DNA from: Parcubacteria group bacterium SW_6_46_9
Lineage (GTDB): Bacteria; Patescibacteriota; Minisyncoccia; Phycocordibacterales; SW-6-46-9
Length of the DNA stretch: 6,514 nucleotides
Reading direction: 5' to 3'
Assembly: GCA_003022255.1 (NCBI GenBank)
Contig: PXPA01000007.1
Span: 1-6,514 of the forward strand
Of the stretch, positions 1 to 5,288 are shown piece by piece. The position numbers were made by a program, and so were the translations under genes. Under the pieces are notes generated by a model. It did not search any database. It was not told the origin of the DNA and saw nothing but the letters and a program-made list of their open reading frames with translations. Position 1 is the first letter of the stretch. Every line of letters starts with the position of its first letter.

Positions 1-334
1 CGTGGTCGGGCAAAAACACTATGATACTGCCCAGGAGGTCAAAGAAATTCTTCAGCGGTACGAAGACCTGCAGGATATTATTGCCATTTTGGGGATGGAG
101 GAGTTGTCGCCGGAAGACAAGCGGACCGTAAAGCGAGCCCGCAAAATCCGACGGTTTTTAAGCCAGCCGTTTTTTGTTGCCGAGCAGTTTACCGGTGTGC
201 CAGGTAAATATGTCACAAAAGAAGAAACCATTCGGGGCTTCCGGGAAATTCTTGACGGTAAACACGACGACAAATCAGAAGATGACTTTTATATGCAAGG
301 CGGCATTGACGATGTAACTCAAGACGCTTCATGA
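1..334 (+). CDS. atpD: ATP synthase F1 subunit beta, C-terminal part (5'-truncated by window)
   Basis: This is the last 110 residues of the catalytic beta subunit of F1Fo ATP synthase; the gene begins upstream of the window. Visible are the conserved C-terminal helical-domain signatures HYDTAQ, LQDIIAILG, ELSPEDK, RARKIRRFLSQPF, VAEQFTG and PGKYV, which match the beta subunit across bacteria. The nucleotide-binding Walker motifs lie outside the window. The tail ends in an acidic stretch (KSEDDF) and a short extension after the usual end. The stop TGA overlaps the atpC start in an ATGA junction, the translational coupling expected of an atp operon ending in atpD-atpC. Use of TGA as a stop argues against recoding of UGA in this organism. 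Identification is secure. Confidence 0.97.
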   Translation, partial: VVGQKHYDTAQEVKEILQRYEDLQDIIAILGMEELSPEDKRTVKRARKIRRFLSQPFFVAEQFTGVPGKYVTKEETIRGFREILDGKHDDKSEDDFYMQGGIDDVTQDAS

Positions 335-759
335 GTGCTTTTGCCTTCCAGTCGCTTGGTGTTACCGGGGAATTGTTTGCTGCCGAAAAGGCCAAGCAAG
401 TAACGGCCCGAACCAAAAGCGGCCAGATTACTATCTTAGCTCGGCACACACCAATGGTGTCGGTGCTTGATATCGGTCAGATGATTGTCAAGACAACTGA
501 AAAAGAGCACCGGTTTGTGATAACTGGTGGAATTATTGAGGTGCGGGAGGAGGGGGGTGTGATTGCTTTGGTGGATGAACCAAAGCGGGCGGCCGCGATT
601 GATGTTGCAGCCGCACGGGAGGCAAAACAACAAGCGCGGAAATCCCTGCAGTCAATTGAAGACAAAAGCAATCAACAATTTGTCAAAGCCGAGGCGAAAC
701 TTCGCCGTAACGTTGCCAAAATAAAGGCCGGCAGCTGGAAGCAGACTGAAAAAAGCTAA
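331..759 (+). CDS. atpC: ATP synthase F1 subunit epsilon
   Basis: This encodes the 142-aa epsilon subunit of the F1 central stalk, which joins gamma to the c-ring and can inhibit ATP hydrolysis. Residues about 1-86 form the N-terminal beta-sandwich, with the family pattern seen in GITILARHTPM (here GQITILARHTPM) and in FVITGGIIEVREEGGVIALVDE. Residues about 90-135 are the Ala/Lys/Gln-rich two-helix C-terminal domain. Length is normal for the family. The start ATG overlaps the atpD stop by four bases and has no Shine-Dalgarno sequence, so it probably depends on coupling to atpD. It is the last gene of the atp operon: the next gene is convergent, 16 nt away. I see no intrinsic terminator in that gap. 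Confidence 0.95.
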   Translation: MSAFAFQSLGVTGELFAAEKAKQVTARTKSGQITILARHTPMVSVLDIGQMIVKTTEKEHRFVITGGIIEVREEGGVIALVDEPKRAAAIDVAAAREAKQQARKSLQSIEDKSNQQFVKAEAKLRRNVAKIKAGSWKQTEKS

Positions 760-775
760 TTTACGTTCAGGCCAC

Positions 776-1231
776 TTACTGGTTTGCCGCTTTGTCTATC
801 CGTTCGAGAATTTTTGTCGGGTGATCACCGACAAAGTTGCCGTCAATTTCAAGATCAGTACTGTCGACAAATACCTTCGGTAGTTTATCTTTGATGTCTT
901 GCTTGTGCTGGGAAGGCCGCAGGAAAATAACTGACTCAAGGTTTGTTTGTTTTTTGATTTCTTTGAGTACGGATTGCAGTTGGTTGTGAAAGTCTGTTTT
1001 CGTTTTTTCGTCCTTATCTTCATACACCGACCCTGCTCCAAGTGTTTTTCCTTTACTACGTCGTTCAAAGTGGCCTTCCCGATCCGAGTACTCCGGTGAA
1101 TCGGTCCGGATTTCTTTTTGTGTTTCTATCTCACCTTGATACGCAAGATGAATATCGGCCGCTTGTTTGCTGGCGACAATGATGACAGCTCGTTTGTGAT
1201 CAAACTGGGGAAGTTGGTTGGAAATTTGCAT
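776..1231 (-). CDS. Host-attachment / bacterial-archaeal eRF1-like (baeRF-type) protein, tentative
   Basis: A 151-aa soluble acidic/basic protein with no signal peptide or membrane segment. An N-terminal beta strand (AVIIVASKQAADIHLAYQGEIE, residues 15-36) is followed by a charged loop (SDREGHFERRSKGK, 49-62), a helix (about 79-95) and a strand-helix unit (SVIFLRPSQHKQDIKDKLPK, about 100-119), ending with an acidic segment and helix (DHPTKILERID). This order resembles the 'protein required for attachment to host cells' family, related to the archaeal-type peptide release factor fold (baeRF): VVADxxxAxIf, then DFxxxLxxxL, then LVLVAPPxxLxxLRxxL. The match is by pattern only. The start ATG is 9 nt after the mscL stop, so it is probably co-transcribed with mscL. 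No Shine-Dalgarno is present. A ribosome-rescue or tRNA/nucleotide role would be inference; it could also be an unrelated alpha/beta protein. Confidence 0.5.
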   Translation of the reverse strand: MQISNQLPQFDHKRAVIIVASKQAADIHLAYQGEIETQKEIRTDSPEYSDREGHFERRSKGKTLGAGSVYEDKDEKTKTDFHNQLQSVLKEIKKQTNLESVIFLRPSQHKQDIKDKLPKVFVDSTDLEIDGNFVGDHPTKILERIDKAANQ

Positions 1232-1240
1232 AATGTAAGT

Positions 1241-1672
1241 TTAGGAATTACTGGCGGATAACTCTGCTGTGCAGTGTGGGCACCGGCTGGCTTTTTCAGC
1301 GATTGGTTCCTGGCAGTACGAACACATCCGTTTTGGTTTTACTTTTTTGGGCGCTTCTTTGCGCTTCAGTTTATTTATATACCGAACAACAAGAAAGATG
1401 GCAAAGGCAATGATAATAAATTCGACCAGGGCATTAATCAGTACACCGTATCCGATGGCAACTGCTTCACTGGATTCCGTGCCAGCACGCAGTATAAGCT
1501 CACGAGAAGATAAGTCAGCTCCGCCGACAAGTAGACCAAGCGGGGGCATAATAACGTTGTCAACGAGCGCCGACACGACTGCGTTGAAGCCGGCACCGAT
1601 GACGATACCGACAGCAAGATCAATTGCGTTGCCTTTGATTGCAAACTCTTTGAATTCTTTGAGGGTAGCCAT
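1241..1672 (-). CDS. mscL: Large-conductance mechanosensitive channel MscL with C-terminal zinc ribbon
   Basis: Encodes a 143-aa homopentameric stretch-activated channel that releases solutes under extreme hypo-osmotic shock. The N-terminal amphipathic helix and TM1 (residues 1-45) carry the hallmark LKEFKEFAIKGNAIDLAVG and IMPPLGLLVGG; TM2 is about 72-98 (YGVLINALVEFIIIAFAIFLVV) followed by the basic RYINKLKRK. In Escherichia coli the protein ends in a helical bundle; here that part is replaced by a zinc ribbon, C117-x2-C120-x10-C131-x2-C134 (CSYCQ...CPHC). I chose the ATG at 1672 (MATLKEF) because it aligns with family N-termini. A TTG at 1684 in the same frame would add four residues but lies inside the likely -10 box. 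The gene follows mscS by about 40 nt and precedes a co-directional small gene by 9 nt. Confidence 0.95.
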   Translation of the reverse strand: MATLKEFKEFAIKGNAIDLAVGIVIGAGFNAVVSALVDNVIMPPLGLLVGGADLSSRELILRAGTESSEAVAIGYGVLINALVEFIIIAFAIFLVVRYINKLKRKEAPKKVKPKRMCSYCQEPIAEKASRCPHCTAELSASNS

Positions 1673-1683
1673 GTTTATTTGCA

Positions 1684-1689
1684 ATTATA
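1684..1689 (-). promoter_or_regulatory. Candidate mscL promoter -10 (TATAAT)
   Basis: A perfect TATAAT on the minus strand ends 11 nt before the mscL ATG. The expected transcription start would leave only about 4-5 nt of leader. No convincing -35 hexamer is seen 16-18 nt upstream. It lies between the mscS stop and mscL start, so mscL may be transcribed on its own as well as by read-through from mscS. Confidence 0.5.
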
Positions 1690-1711
1690 CCGTAGCTATT
1701 TGTGACTAGAT

Positions 1712-2584
1712 CTAGCTTTGGTCTGGCCACTTTGGGTTCTCGGCAAACTCCAGTGTCCGTATAGGGAAGGGGATATCGATATCAGCGTTACTGAAAGCGT
1801 TTTTTATCGCCCGAATTGCCTTGTCTTGTGCTTTCGGGTAATCTCCTGGAGTAGCAAAGTCAATCCAGAACCGAATTGAAAAGTCAATAGAACTGCCGCC
1901 AAACTCAGCGAAGAATATCTGTACCGGCCTGTCCTCGACAACAAAGGAAAGATCTTTTATTGTCTTTCGTGCAACCGTTTGTGCTTGCTCAAGATCGGTG
2001 TCGTAAGCAACACCACAGCCAATGTCAACACGCCGGATACCCAGCTCAGAGTAGTTGATTACGTTATTTTGAAAGACGTCTTTGTTGGGAATGTATACCA
2101 TCTGACCGTCGGGAGTTTTAATCTTTGTGACCCGGAGATTGATTGCAACGACAGAGCCTAACTGATCATTGACGGTAATAATGTCGCCAGTTGCAAAGGG
2201 TTTGCGCATAATCAAAAACAGCCCGGAGATAAAGTTAGCGGCAACATCCTGGAAAGCAAATCCGAGCGCTAACCCGATAACGCCAGCACCGGCCAGTGCG
2301 GTCGTTATGGCTTTTTGCAGCCCCAGTACACTTAAAGCAACAATCAGTCCAAAAGCCGTAATAGCTACGCTGGTTGTGCCGGCAATAATTTGCTGAATCG
2401 GTACTGGCAACTCAGTACGGCTGACTGATTTGCGCACAATCATTTTTGCCAGCCGAGCAAGCCCATAAAATACTACGATTATTAACAGCCCGGCGAGAAT
2501 AAGCGGGATCAGTGCCTGCAAACCCTCCCACCAGGAAACCAGCTTTGTTGAAAGCAGCAAACCAATGTCTGAGCCAGGATTCAT
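1712..2584 (-). CDS. mscS: Small-conductance mechanosensitive channel, MscS family
   Basis: A 290-aa MscS-type channel, close in length to the minimal Escherichia coli MscS (286 aa). TM1 is about residues 24-42, TM2 about 69-89, and the pore-lining TM3 about 93-127 with the Gly/Ala-rich packing pattern ALAGAGVIGLALGFAFQ and DVAANFISGLFLI. The cytoplasmic beta domain follows: KPFATGDIITV, LRVTKIKTPDGQMVYIPN and NNVINYS are the MscS signature region (about 129-178). The C-terminal alpha/beta domain (about 185-280) forms the cytoplasmic cage in this family. The channel opens under moderate membrane tension and complements MscL. It is first in a minus-strand group with mscL and the eRF1-like gene, and divergent from the gene at 2698. 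Start ATG has no Shine-Dalgarno sequence. A strong promoter was not recognised upstream. Confidence 0.95.
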   Translation of the reverse strand: MNPGSDIGLLLSTKLVSWWEGLQALIPLILAGLLIIVVFYGLARLAKMIVRKSVSRTELPVPIQQIIAGTTSVAITAFGLIVALSVLGLQKAITTALAGAGVIGLALGFAFQDVAANFISGLFLIMRKPFATGDIITVNDQLGSVVAINLRVTKIKTPDGQMVYIPNKDVFQNNVINYSELGIRRVDIGCGVAYDTDLEQAQTVARKTIKDLSFVVEDRPVQIFFAEFGGSSIDFSIRFWIDFATPGDYPKAQDKAIRAIKNAFSNADIDIPFPIRTLEFAENPKWPDQS

Positions 2585-2638
2585 AATAAAAAGATTAACG
2601 ACTAACTTTCAATATTTATAATATCATTCCTGCAATGG

Positions 2639-2666
2639 TTGGTATGTGAGAATACTGTGATACGCT
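2639..2666 (+). promoter_or_regulatory. Candidate promoter of the 114-aa membrane protein gene
   Basis: TTGGTA (2639-2644) and TACGCT (2661-2666), separated by 16 nt, with TG one base before the second box (extended -10, TGATACGCT). Transcription would start near 2673, leaving a leader of about 25 nt without a Shine-Dalgarno sequence. CATAAT at 2668-2673 is an alternative -10. The hexamers are imperfect, so this is only a candidate. Confidence 0.35.
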
Positions 2667-2697
2667 ACATAATACATTAGCAGTTTAACCCGTATAT

Positions 2698-3042
2698 ATG
2701 CCCGAAAATAACAACCAAAACCGTACATCAAACGGAGAAAATAATCCGGCAGACAACCCTAATAATACCAGTGGGAATGCCGGTTCTGATACGCGGGGTG
2801 GTCAACCGCAACCTGGTCAAACCGACGGCGACTCCAATTCAATCCTGATTGTACTGTTAATCCTGATTGTGTTTGTGATCGCATTTCTACTGTTTGCTGA
2901 TAATTCAGCAGAATCTCCAGCTGATCAGCCGCCACAAGAAACACCAACTGAACAGCCTGCCGACAGTGAAAATACCGAAGATGAAGCTGGATCTGGCGCA
3001 CAAACAGAAGGGTCCGCAACCGGCTCTGTTGAAGTGAACTAA
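2698..3042 (+). CDS. Single-pass low-complexity membrane protein, unknown function
   Basis: I do not recognise a family. The 114-aa product has an Asn/Gly/Pro-rich N-terminal tail (residues 1-47), one strongly hydrophobic segment (about 48-66, SILIVLLILIVFVIAFLLF) and an acidic Pro/Glu/Gln/Ser/Thr-rich tail (67-114). There is no signal-peptide charge pattern and almost no basic residue: the two Arg lie in the N-terminal tail, and the C-terminal tail carries many Asp/Glu, so the positive-inside rule suggests N-in/C-out with a disordered acidic tail on the cell surface. It is monocistronic: the gene is divergent from mscS and followed 15 nt later by an intrinsic terminator. The real hydrophobic helix, clean start and terminator support it as a genuine gene; low complexity makes homology searching unreliable. 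Confidence 0.75.
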   Translation: MPENNNQNRTSNGENNPADNPNNTSGNAGSDTRGGQPQPGQTDGDSNSILIVLLILIVFVIAFLLFADNSAESPADQPPQETPTEQPADSENTEDEAGSGAQTEGSATGSVEVN

Positions 3043-3057
3043 CGTTTTAACGTGTCA

Positions 3058-3090
3058 AAACACTCCGCTTAGCGGGGTGTTTGTTATTGC
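3058..3090 (+). terminator. Intrinsic terminator of the 114-aa membrane protein gene
   Basis: An 11-bp stem (AAACACTCCGC, 3058-3068, with GCGGGGTGTTT, 3072-3082, one G-T pair) closes on a 3-nt loop and is followed by a T-rich run (TGTTTGTTATT). It begins 15 nt after the stop codon. Confidence 0.8.
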
Positions 3091-3535
3091 GTGTAATACG
3101 CACAACAGCATAGTACAATTAGTCTGCTAACCACACCGACTTTGGGTTAGCAGCACTGTGTTGCTTTCTTAAGCTATGACAATATTCTGACTCTGGCTTG
3201 ACGAAATAAAGTAGGGAAGATAACAGCTAGTGCCTTAACGAGAAGCTGTCTCTTATCTGGGCAATACAATCTGGTGGCTGCAAGCCGGCAAGGGGCCGAC
3301 AGTCTCGACGTGAATGTGTCCGGTGCAGACGGGCTGTGAATGCTATGCTAGAAGAGTTAAGCCCTTAGATAACCGACAGTACTGCCAAATTTATGCCATT
3401 TTCTAACAATTTACAACAACCCCTTAGTGGTTATTCCTAATACTCGTTACAATTTGGTATGTATATATCACTGTACAGTGTTAACTATATGTTACCTTGT
3501 AGGTAGGGTTTGTTATTAGTTAATTCAACATTACT
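3083..3535. other. Gene-free interval of about 450 nt with hairpins; possible structured RNA
   Basis: No open reading frame with coding character is present on either strand. The first part (about 3121-3385) is of moderate GC and rich in potential stems: CTGCTAACC/GGTTAGCAG (3124-3132 with 3145-3153, perfect 9 bp); AGCAC/GTTGCT just after it, followed by TTTCTT; AGATAA-CAGCT (3218-3228) with AGCTG-TCTC-TTATCT (3244-3258), 11 bp with one bulge; GGCT/AGCC (3276-3286); GGGCT/AGCCC (3331-3364). CCGACAGT occurs twice (3296-3303, 3373-3380). The last part (3386-3535) is AT-rich and is probably the glsB-like gene's upstream control region. I could not match it to RNase P RNA, 6S RNA, SRP RNA, tmRNA or a known riboswitch by eye. 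Confidence 0.4.
3469..3480. promoter_or_regulatory. Perfect 12-bp palindrome, candidate operator
   Basis: CACTGTACAGTG is a perfect inverted repeat 55 nt upstream of the GlsB/YeaQ-like start, within an AT-rich stretch. Its size and symmetry suit a dimeric regulator. Which regulator, and whether it acts on this gene, cannot be read from the sequence. Confidence 0.35.
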
Positions 3536-3802
3536 ATGAACATTCTATTGTGGATCATATTCGGTGGTCTTGCCGGCTGGATTGCATCAGAGTTTATTGT
3601 AACCGGGGCCGAAGACGGTATTGGCATTATTGGTAATGTGGTACTGGGAATCGTCGGTGCATTTGTGGGTGGCTGGATAGCTGATCAGACAGGTATAAAG
3701 TCCGGGGGTGAAGGTGCGGATCGACCGACTGACGTTTGGAGTTTTGTGTGGGCAGTTGTTGGTGCCGTGGTTGTACTGTTCCTTGTGAACTTGCTGATTT
3801 AA
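3536..3802 (+). CDS. GlsB/YeaQ/YmgE family (transglycosylase-associated) stress membrane protein
   Basis: An 88-aa protein with three hydrophobic segments: about residues 2-20 (ILLWIIFGGLAGWIASEFI), 28-50 (GIGIIGNVVLGIVGAFVGGWIAD) and 68-87 (WSFVWAVVGAVVVLFLVNLL). The Gly-rich pattern GGLAGWIAS, then GIIGNxxLGIVGAFVGGWI, is the signature of the GlsB/YeaQ/YmgE family, and the length (80-90 aa) is typical. Members are small inner-membrane proteins often induced by stress or stationary phase; their molecular role is not established, and the name 'transglycosylase-associated' should not be taken as an enzyme activity. The gene stands alone with a long upstream region (palindrome at 3469-3480) and its own strong terminator. 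No Shine-Dalgarno precedes the ATG. A weak -10-like TTAATT ends 10 nt before the start. Confidence 0.9.
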   Translation: MNILLWIIFGGLAGWIASEFIVTGAEDGIGIIGNVVLGIVGAFVGGWIADQTGIKSGGEGADRPTDVWSFVWAVVGAVVVLFLVNLLI

Positions 3803-3860
3803 CACAAACCAAAAACCAGACAGCCGCTCGTAATCATTACCGACAGATAATGTGTTTACC

Positions 3861-3899
3861 ACCCGACCCATGTGGGTATTCTGCATGGGCGGGTTTTTT
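3861..3899 (+). terminator. Intrinsic terminator after the GlsB/YeaQ-like gene
   Basis: ACCCG-A-CCCATG (3861-3872) pairs with CATGGG-CGGGT (3884-3894), an 11-bp GC-rich stem with one bulged A and an 11-nt loop, followed directly by a run of Ts (3894-3899). Confidence 0.9.
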
Positions 3900-3963
3900 G
3901 TTTGTAAAATAAAAACAGTTTGAATGTATTCTCGCACCTCCAAAAGGAGCTAACTGCATAAGA

Positions 3964-3988
3964 ATTCAAAAAATCTTTACTGATTTTT
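3964..3988 (-). terminator. Weak candidate terminator of the VanY-type gene
   Basis: On the minus strand AAAAATC (3988-3982) pairs with GATTTTT (3975-3969) around a 6-nt loop, and the second arm is T-rich. It lies about 30 nt past the stop codon at 4018. The stem is AT-rich, so it may be weak or fortuitous. Confidence 0.35.
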
Positions 3989-4017
3989 GCTTGTGCTTTG
4001 ATTTGGGGTCTAATATT

Positions 4018-4941
4018 TTAGTCAAACATTTCTGCACGGTATGTGTCAATACGACGCTGACTCCACTCATAAAAGTTAGCGCCTTCATCATCAAGATCTT
4101 CTGCCAGCTTTTCGCCGACAAACCGCCAGTGCCACGGTTCAAAAATATAAAACTGATTACCTCGTGGATACGAAAGAATAAAGCCGTATTTGTGAGCATT
4201 ATCCTGAAGCCACGCAAACGCGTTTGTGTTAGCGAATTCCTGGGTTAGTTTGCCATTAACGTTTGGTGTAGTGAAGTCAACTGCCGTACCCAACTGATGC
4301 TCAGAATACCCCTGCTGAGCAGAGAACTGGTTTGCTCCTTCGCCGAACGTGCGTGTGTAGCGCTGGTTTAAGCTGGCTTGCTGACCAAACGGTCGATAGG
4401 CGGAGGTAACAAGCAGATTGATACCATCATCCTGGGCGTCCGCAAGCAGGTCTTCCAGGTATGGCCAAACGCGCTTATCAACTGTCAGTGACTCATCTTC
4501 AGCCAGATACTCATCATCAATTTGAGCGAGACTTTCGGGTCGGTAATTTTCACTCAAGAAAAATGTACGCGAGTACTTCTTTAGTAGTTCCGGTTCGGTA
4601 TCTACTGTCTTCTGCAGGTTGCCGACTGAGTTGGTCACTTCTTCTACTTGTTCTTTGAGGTCATTGTTGCGTTCACGTTCATCTTCCAGCTCATTCTCAG
4701 CCTCTTCAAGCTTCTCATTTAAGGATACAACTTTATCCCGCACATTACTCAGTTGCTCTTGCAGCTCTTGTTTGTCTTGTTTTAGCTTCGTGGTGCTTGC
4801 TGAGTACGCTGCATCCTGAGCGATTAGCTCAGCCTCAAGCTGGTTTTGCTGCCACACAGCATACCCACCGATAACAAGGGTAGCAAGAATTGCAATCAGC
4901 AGTAGTAGTCTTTCGGAAAATATAAAAAGGCCGTTGCTCAT
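4018..4941 (-). CDS. Membrane-anchored D-alanyl-D-alanine carboxypeptidase, M15/VanY family, with coiled coil
   Basis: A 307-aa zinc peptidase predicted to trim the terminal D-Ala (or a related D-amino acid) from peptidoglycan stem peptides outside the membrane. Residues about 10-30 (RLLLLIAILATLVIGGYAVW) form one signal-anchor helix. Residues about 33-115 are a long Glu/Gln/Lys/Leu coiled coil. The M15B catalytic domain spans about 125-285, with TSAYRPFGQQ (179-188), the zinc motif SEHQLGTAVD (213-222; ligands H215 and D222) and EPWHWRF (268-274; catalytic E268, third ligand H271). All key residues are present, so it should be active. The start is set by the anchor helix and by the -10 box 6 nt upstream. 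The gene is monocistronic. DD- versus LD-specificity cannot be decided from sequence alone. Confidence 0.92.
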   Translation of the reverse strand: MSNGLFIFSERLLLLIAILATLVIGGYAVWQQNQLEAELIAQDAAYSASTTKLKQDKQELQEQLSNVRDKVVSLNEKLEEAENELEDERERNNDLKEQVEEVTNSVGNLQKTVDTEPELLKKYSRTFFLSENYRPESLAQIDDEYLAEDESLTVDKRVWPYLEDLLADAQDDGINLLVTSAYRPFGQQASLNQRYTRTFGEGANQFSAQQGYSEHQLGTAVDFTTPNVNGKLTQEFANTNAFAWLQDNAHKYGFILSYPRGNQFYIFEPWHWRFVGEKLAEDLDDEGANFYEWSQRRIDTYRAEMFD

Positions 4942-4947
4942 ACGTTA

Positions 4948-4956
4948 ATGATAGCA
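4948..4956 (-). promoter_or_regulatory. Extended -10 promoter of the VanY-type gene
   Basis: On the minus strand TGCTATCAT is an extended -10 (TGn plus TATCAT) whose last base is only 6 nt before the ATG at 4941. Transcription would start at or next to the A of the ATG, predicting a leaderless mRNA. No TTGACA-like -35 is seen at the right distance, which an extended -10 can tolerate. Confidence 0.5.
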
Positions 4957-5145
4957 AAATTACGTGGCGTTTACTAGTTATTACTATTCGTAACAAAAAA
5001 CTTTTTCCGCGTGGTCTGTTACGAGACGTGAAGTTAATTATGTTGTTTTAGTAGTGCCACTAGTATCGGTTCCAAACTGTATCTCTTATTAGTGTTATCA
5101 GCAGATCGGTAAATAGTTTACACGCAAGCCACACTTGAAATGACA

Positions 5146-5174
5146 TTTTCAGCACGGAGGTTTTTTGGTACTAT
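5146..5174 (+). promoter_or_regulatory. Candidate tRNA-Asn promoter
   Basis: TTTTCA (5146-5151) and TACTAT (5169-5174) are spaced by 17 nt, with TGG directly before the second box (extended -10). Transcription would begin near 5181, about 16 nt before the mature tRNA 5' end. Confidence 0.5.
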
Positions 5175-5196
5175 TAAAGACAAGGAATTCTAGCAG

Positions 5197-5268
5197 TCCG
5201 GGATAGTTCAATGGTAGAACGCTTCACTGTTAATGAAGATGCTGCCGGTTCGAATCCGGCTCCCGGAG
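5197..5268 (+). tRNA. tRNA-Asn (anticodon GUU)
   Basis: A complete 72-nt cloverleaf. Acceptor stem TCCGGGA (5197-5203) with TCCCGGA (5261-5267); D-stem GTTC/GAAC around AATGGTA; anticodon stem CTTCA/TGAAG with loop CTGTTAA, giving anticodon GTT at 5229-5231; five-base variable loop; T-stem GCCGG/CCGGC with loop TTCGAAT. The discriminator is G (5268), as usual for tRNA-Asn. The 3' CCA is not encoded (the genome reads GCA), so a CCA-adding enzyme is needed. GUU decodes both Asn codons AAC and AAU. An inverted copy of its T-arm half lies 36 nt downstream of the T-arm. Confidence 0.97.
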
Positions 5269-5288
5269 CATTGAGTGTAACGAAATTC

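Larger units (their letters stand above)
4942..5196. other. Intergenic region between the VanY-type gene and tRNA-Asn
   Basis: No gene is visible. It holds the vanY-side -10 box, a perfect 7-bp inverted repeat CGTAACA (4989-4995)/TGTTACG (5017-5023) with a 21-nt spacer containing A6 and T5 runs, and the tRNA promoter. The inverted repeat lies about 48-82 nt upstream of the VanY-type start and could be an operator or a hairpin. Confidence 0.4.

Noticed and set aside
760..775. Terminator between atpC and the convergent 151-aa gene
   Set aside because: The 16-nt gap and the flanking ends hold no stem with a T-run; termination may be factor-dependent or lie within the neighbouring gene.
1673..1684. 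TTG start extending MscL by four residues (MQIN)
   Set aside because: The ATG at 1672 fits family N-termini, and the TTG overlaps the TATAAT box, so it would lie upstream of the probable transcription start.
1269..1709. Plus-strand open frame of 146 codons over mscL
   Set aside because: It is the antisense shadow of mscL, whose protein is strongly conserved; the antisense product has no recognisable feature.
3121..3385. RNase P RNA, SRP RNA or 6S RNA
   Set aside because: The conserved RNase P core (GAGGAAAGTCC and ACAGAA elements) and the SRP tetraloop region (GGAAGGAAGCAGCC-like) are absent, and no long closed rod with a central bubble was seen.
3292..3438. Resemblance to the 5' end of tmRNA (GGGGCCGA...CTCGACGTGA, then GGTGCA, and ACTGCCAAA like a resume site)
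   Set aside because: No 3' half with a GGTTCGA-type T-arm and acceptor strand is found downstream before the next gene, nor upstream as in permuted tmRNA. The frame after the possible resume site does not end in an Ala-Leu-Ala-Ala-like tag.
3587..3943. Minus-strand open frame of 118 codons
   Set aside because: It runs antisense through the GlsB/YeaQ-like gene and through its terminator; composition shows no protein-like pattern.
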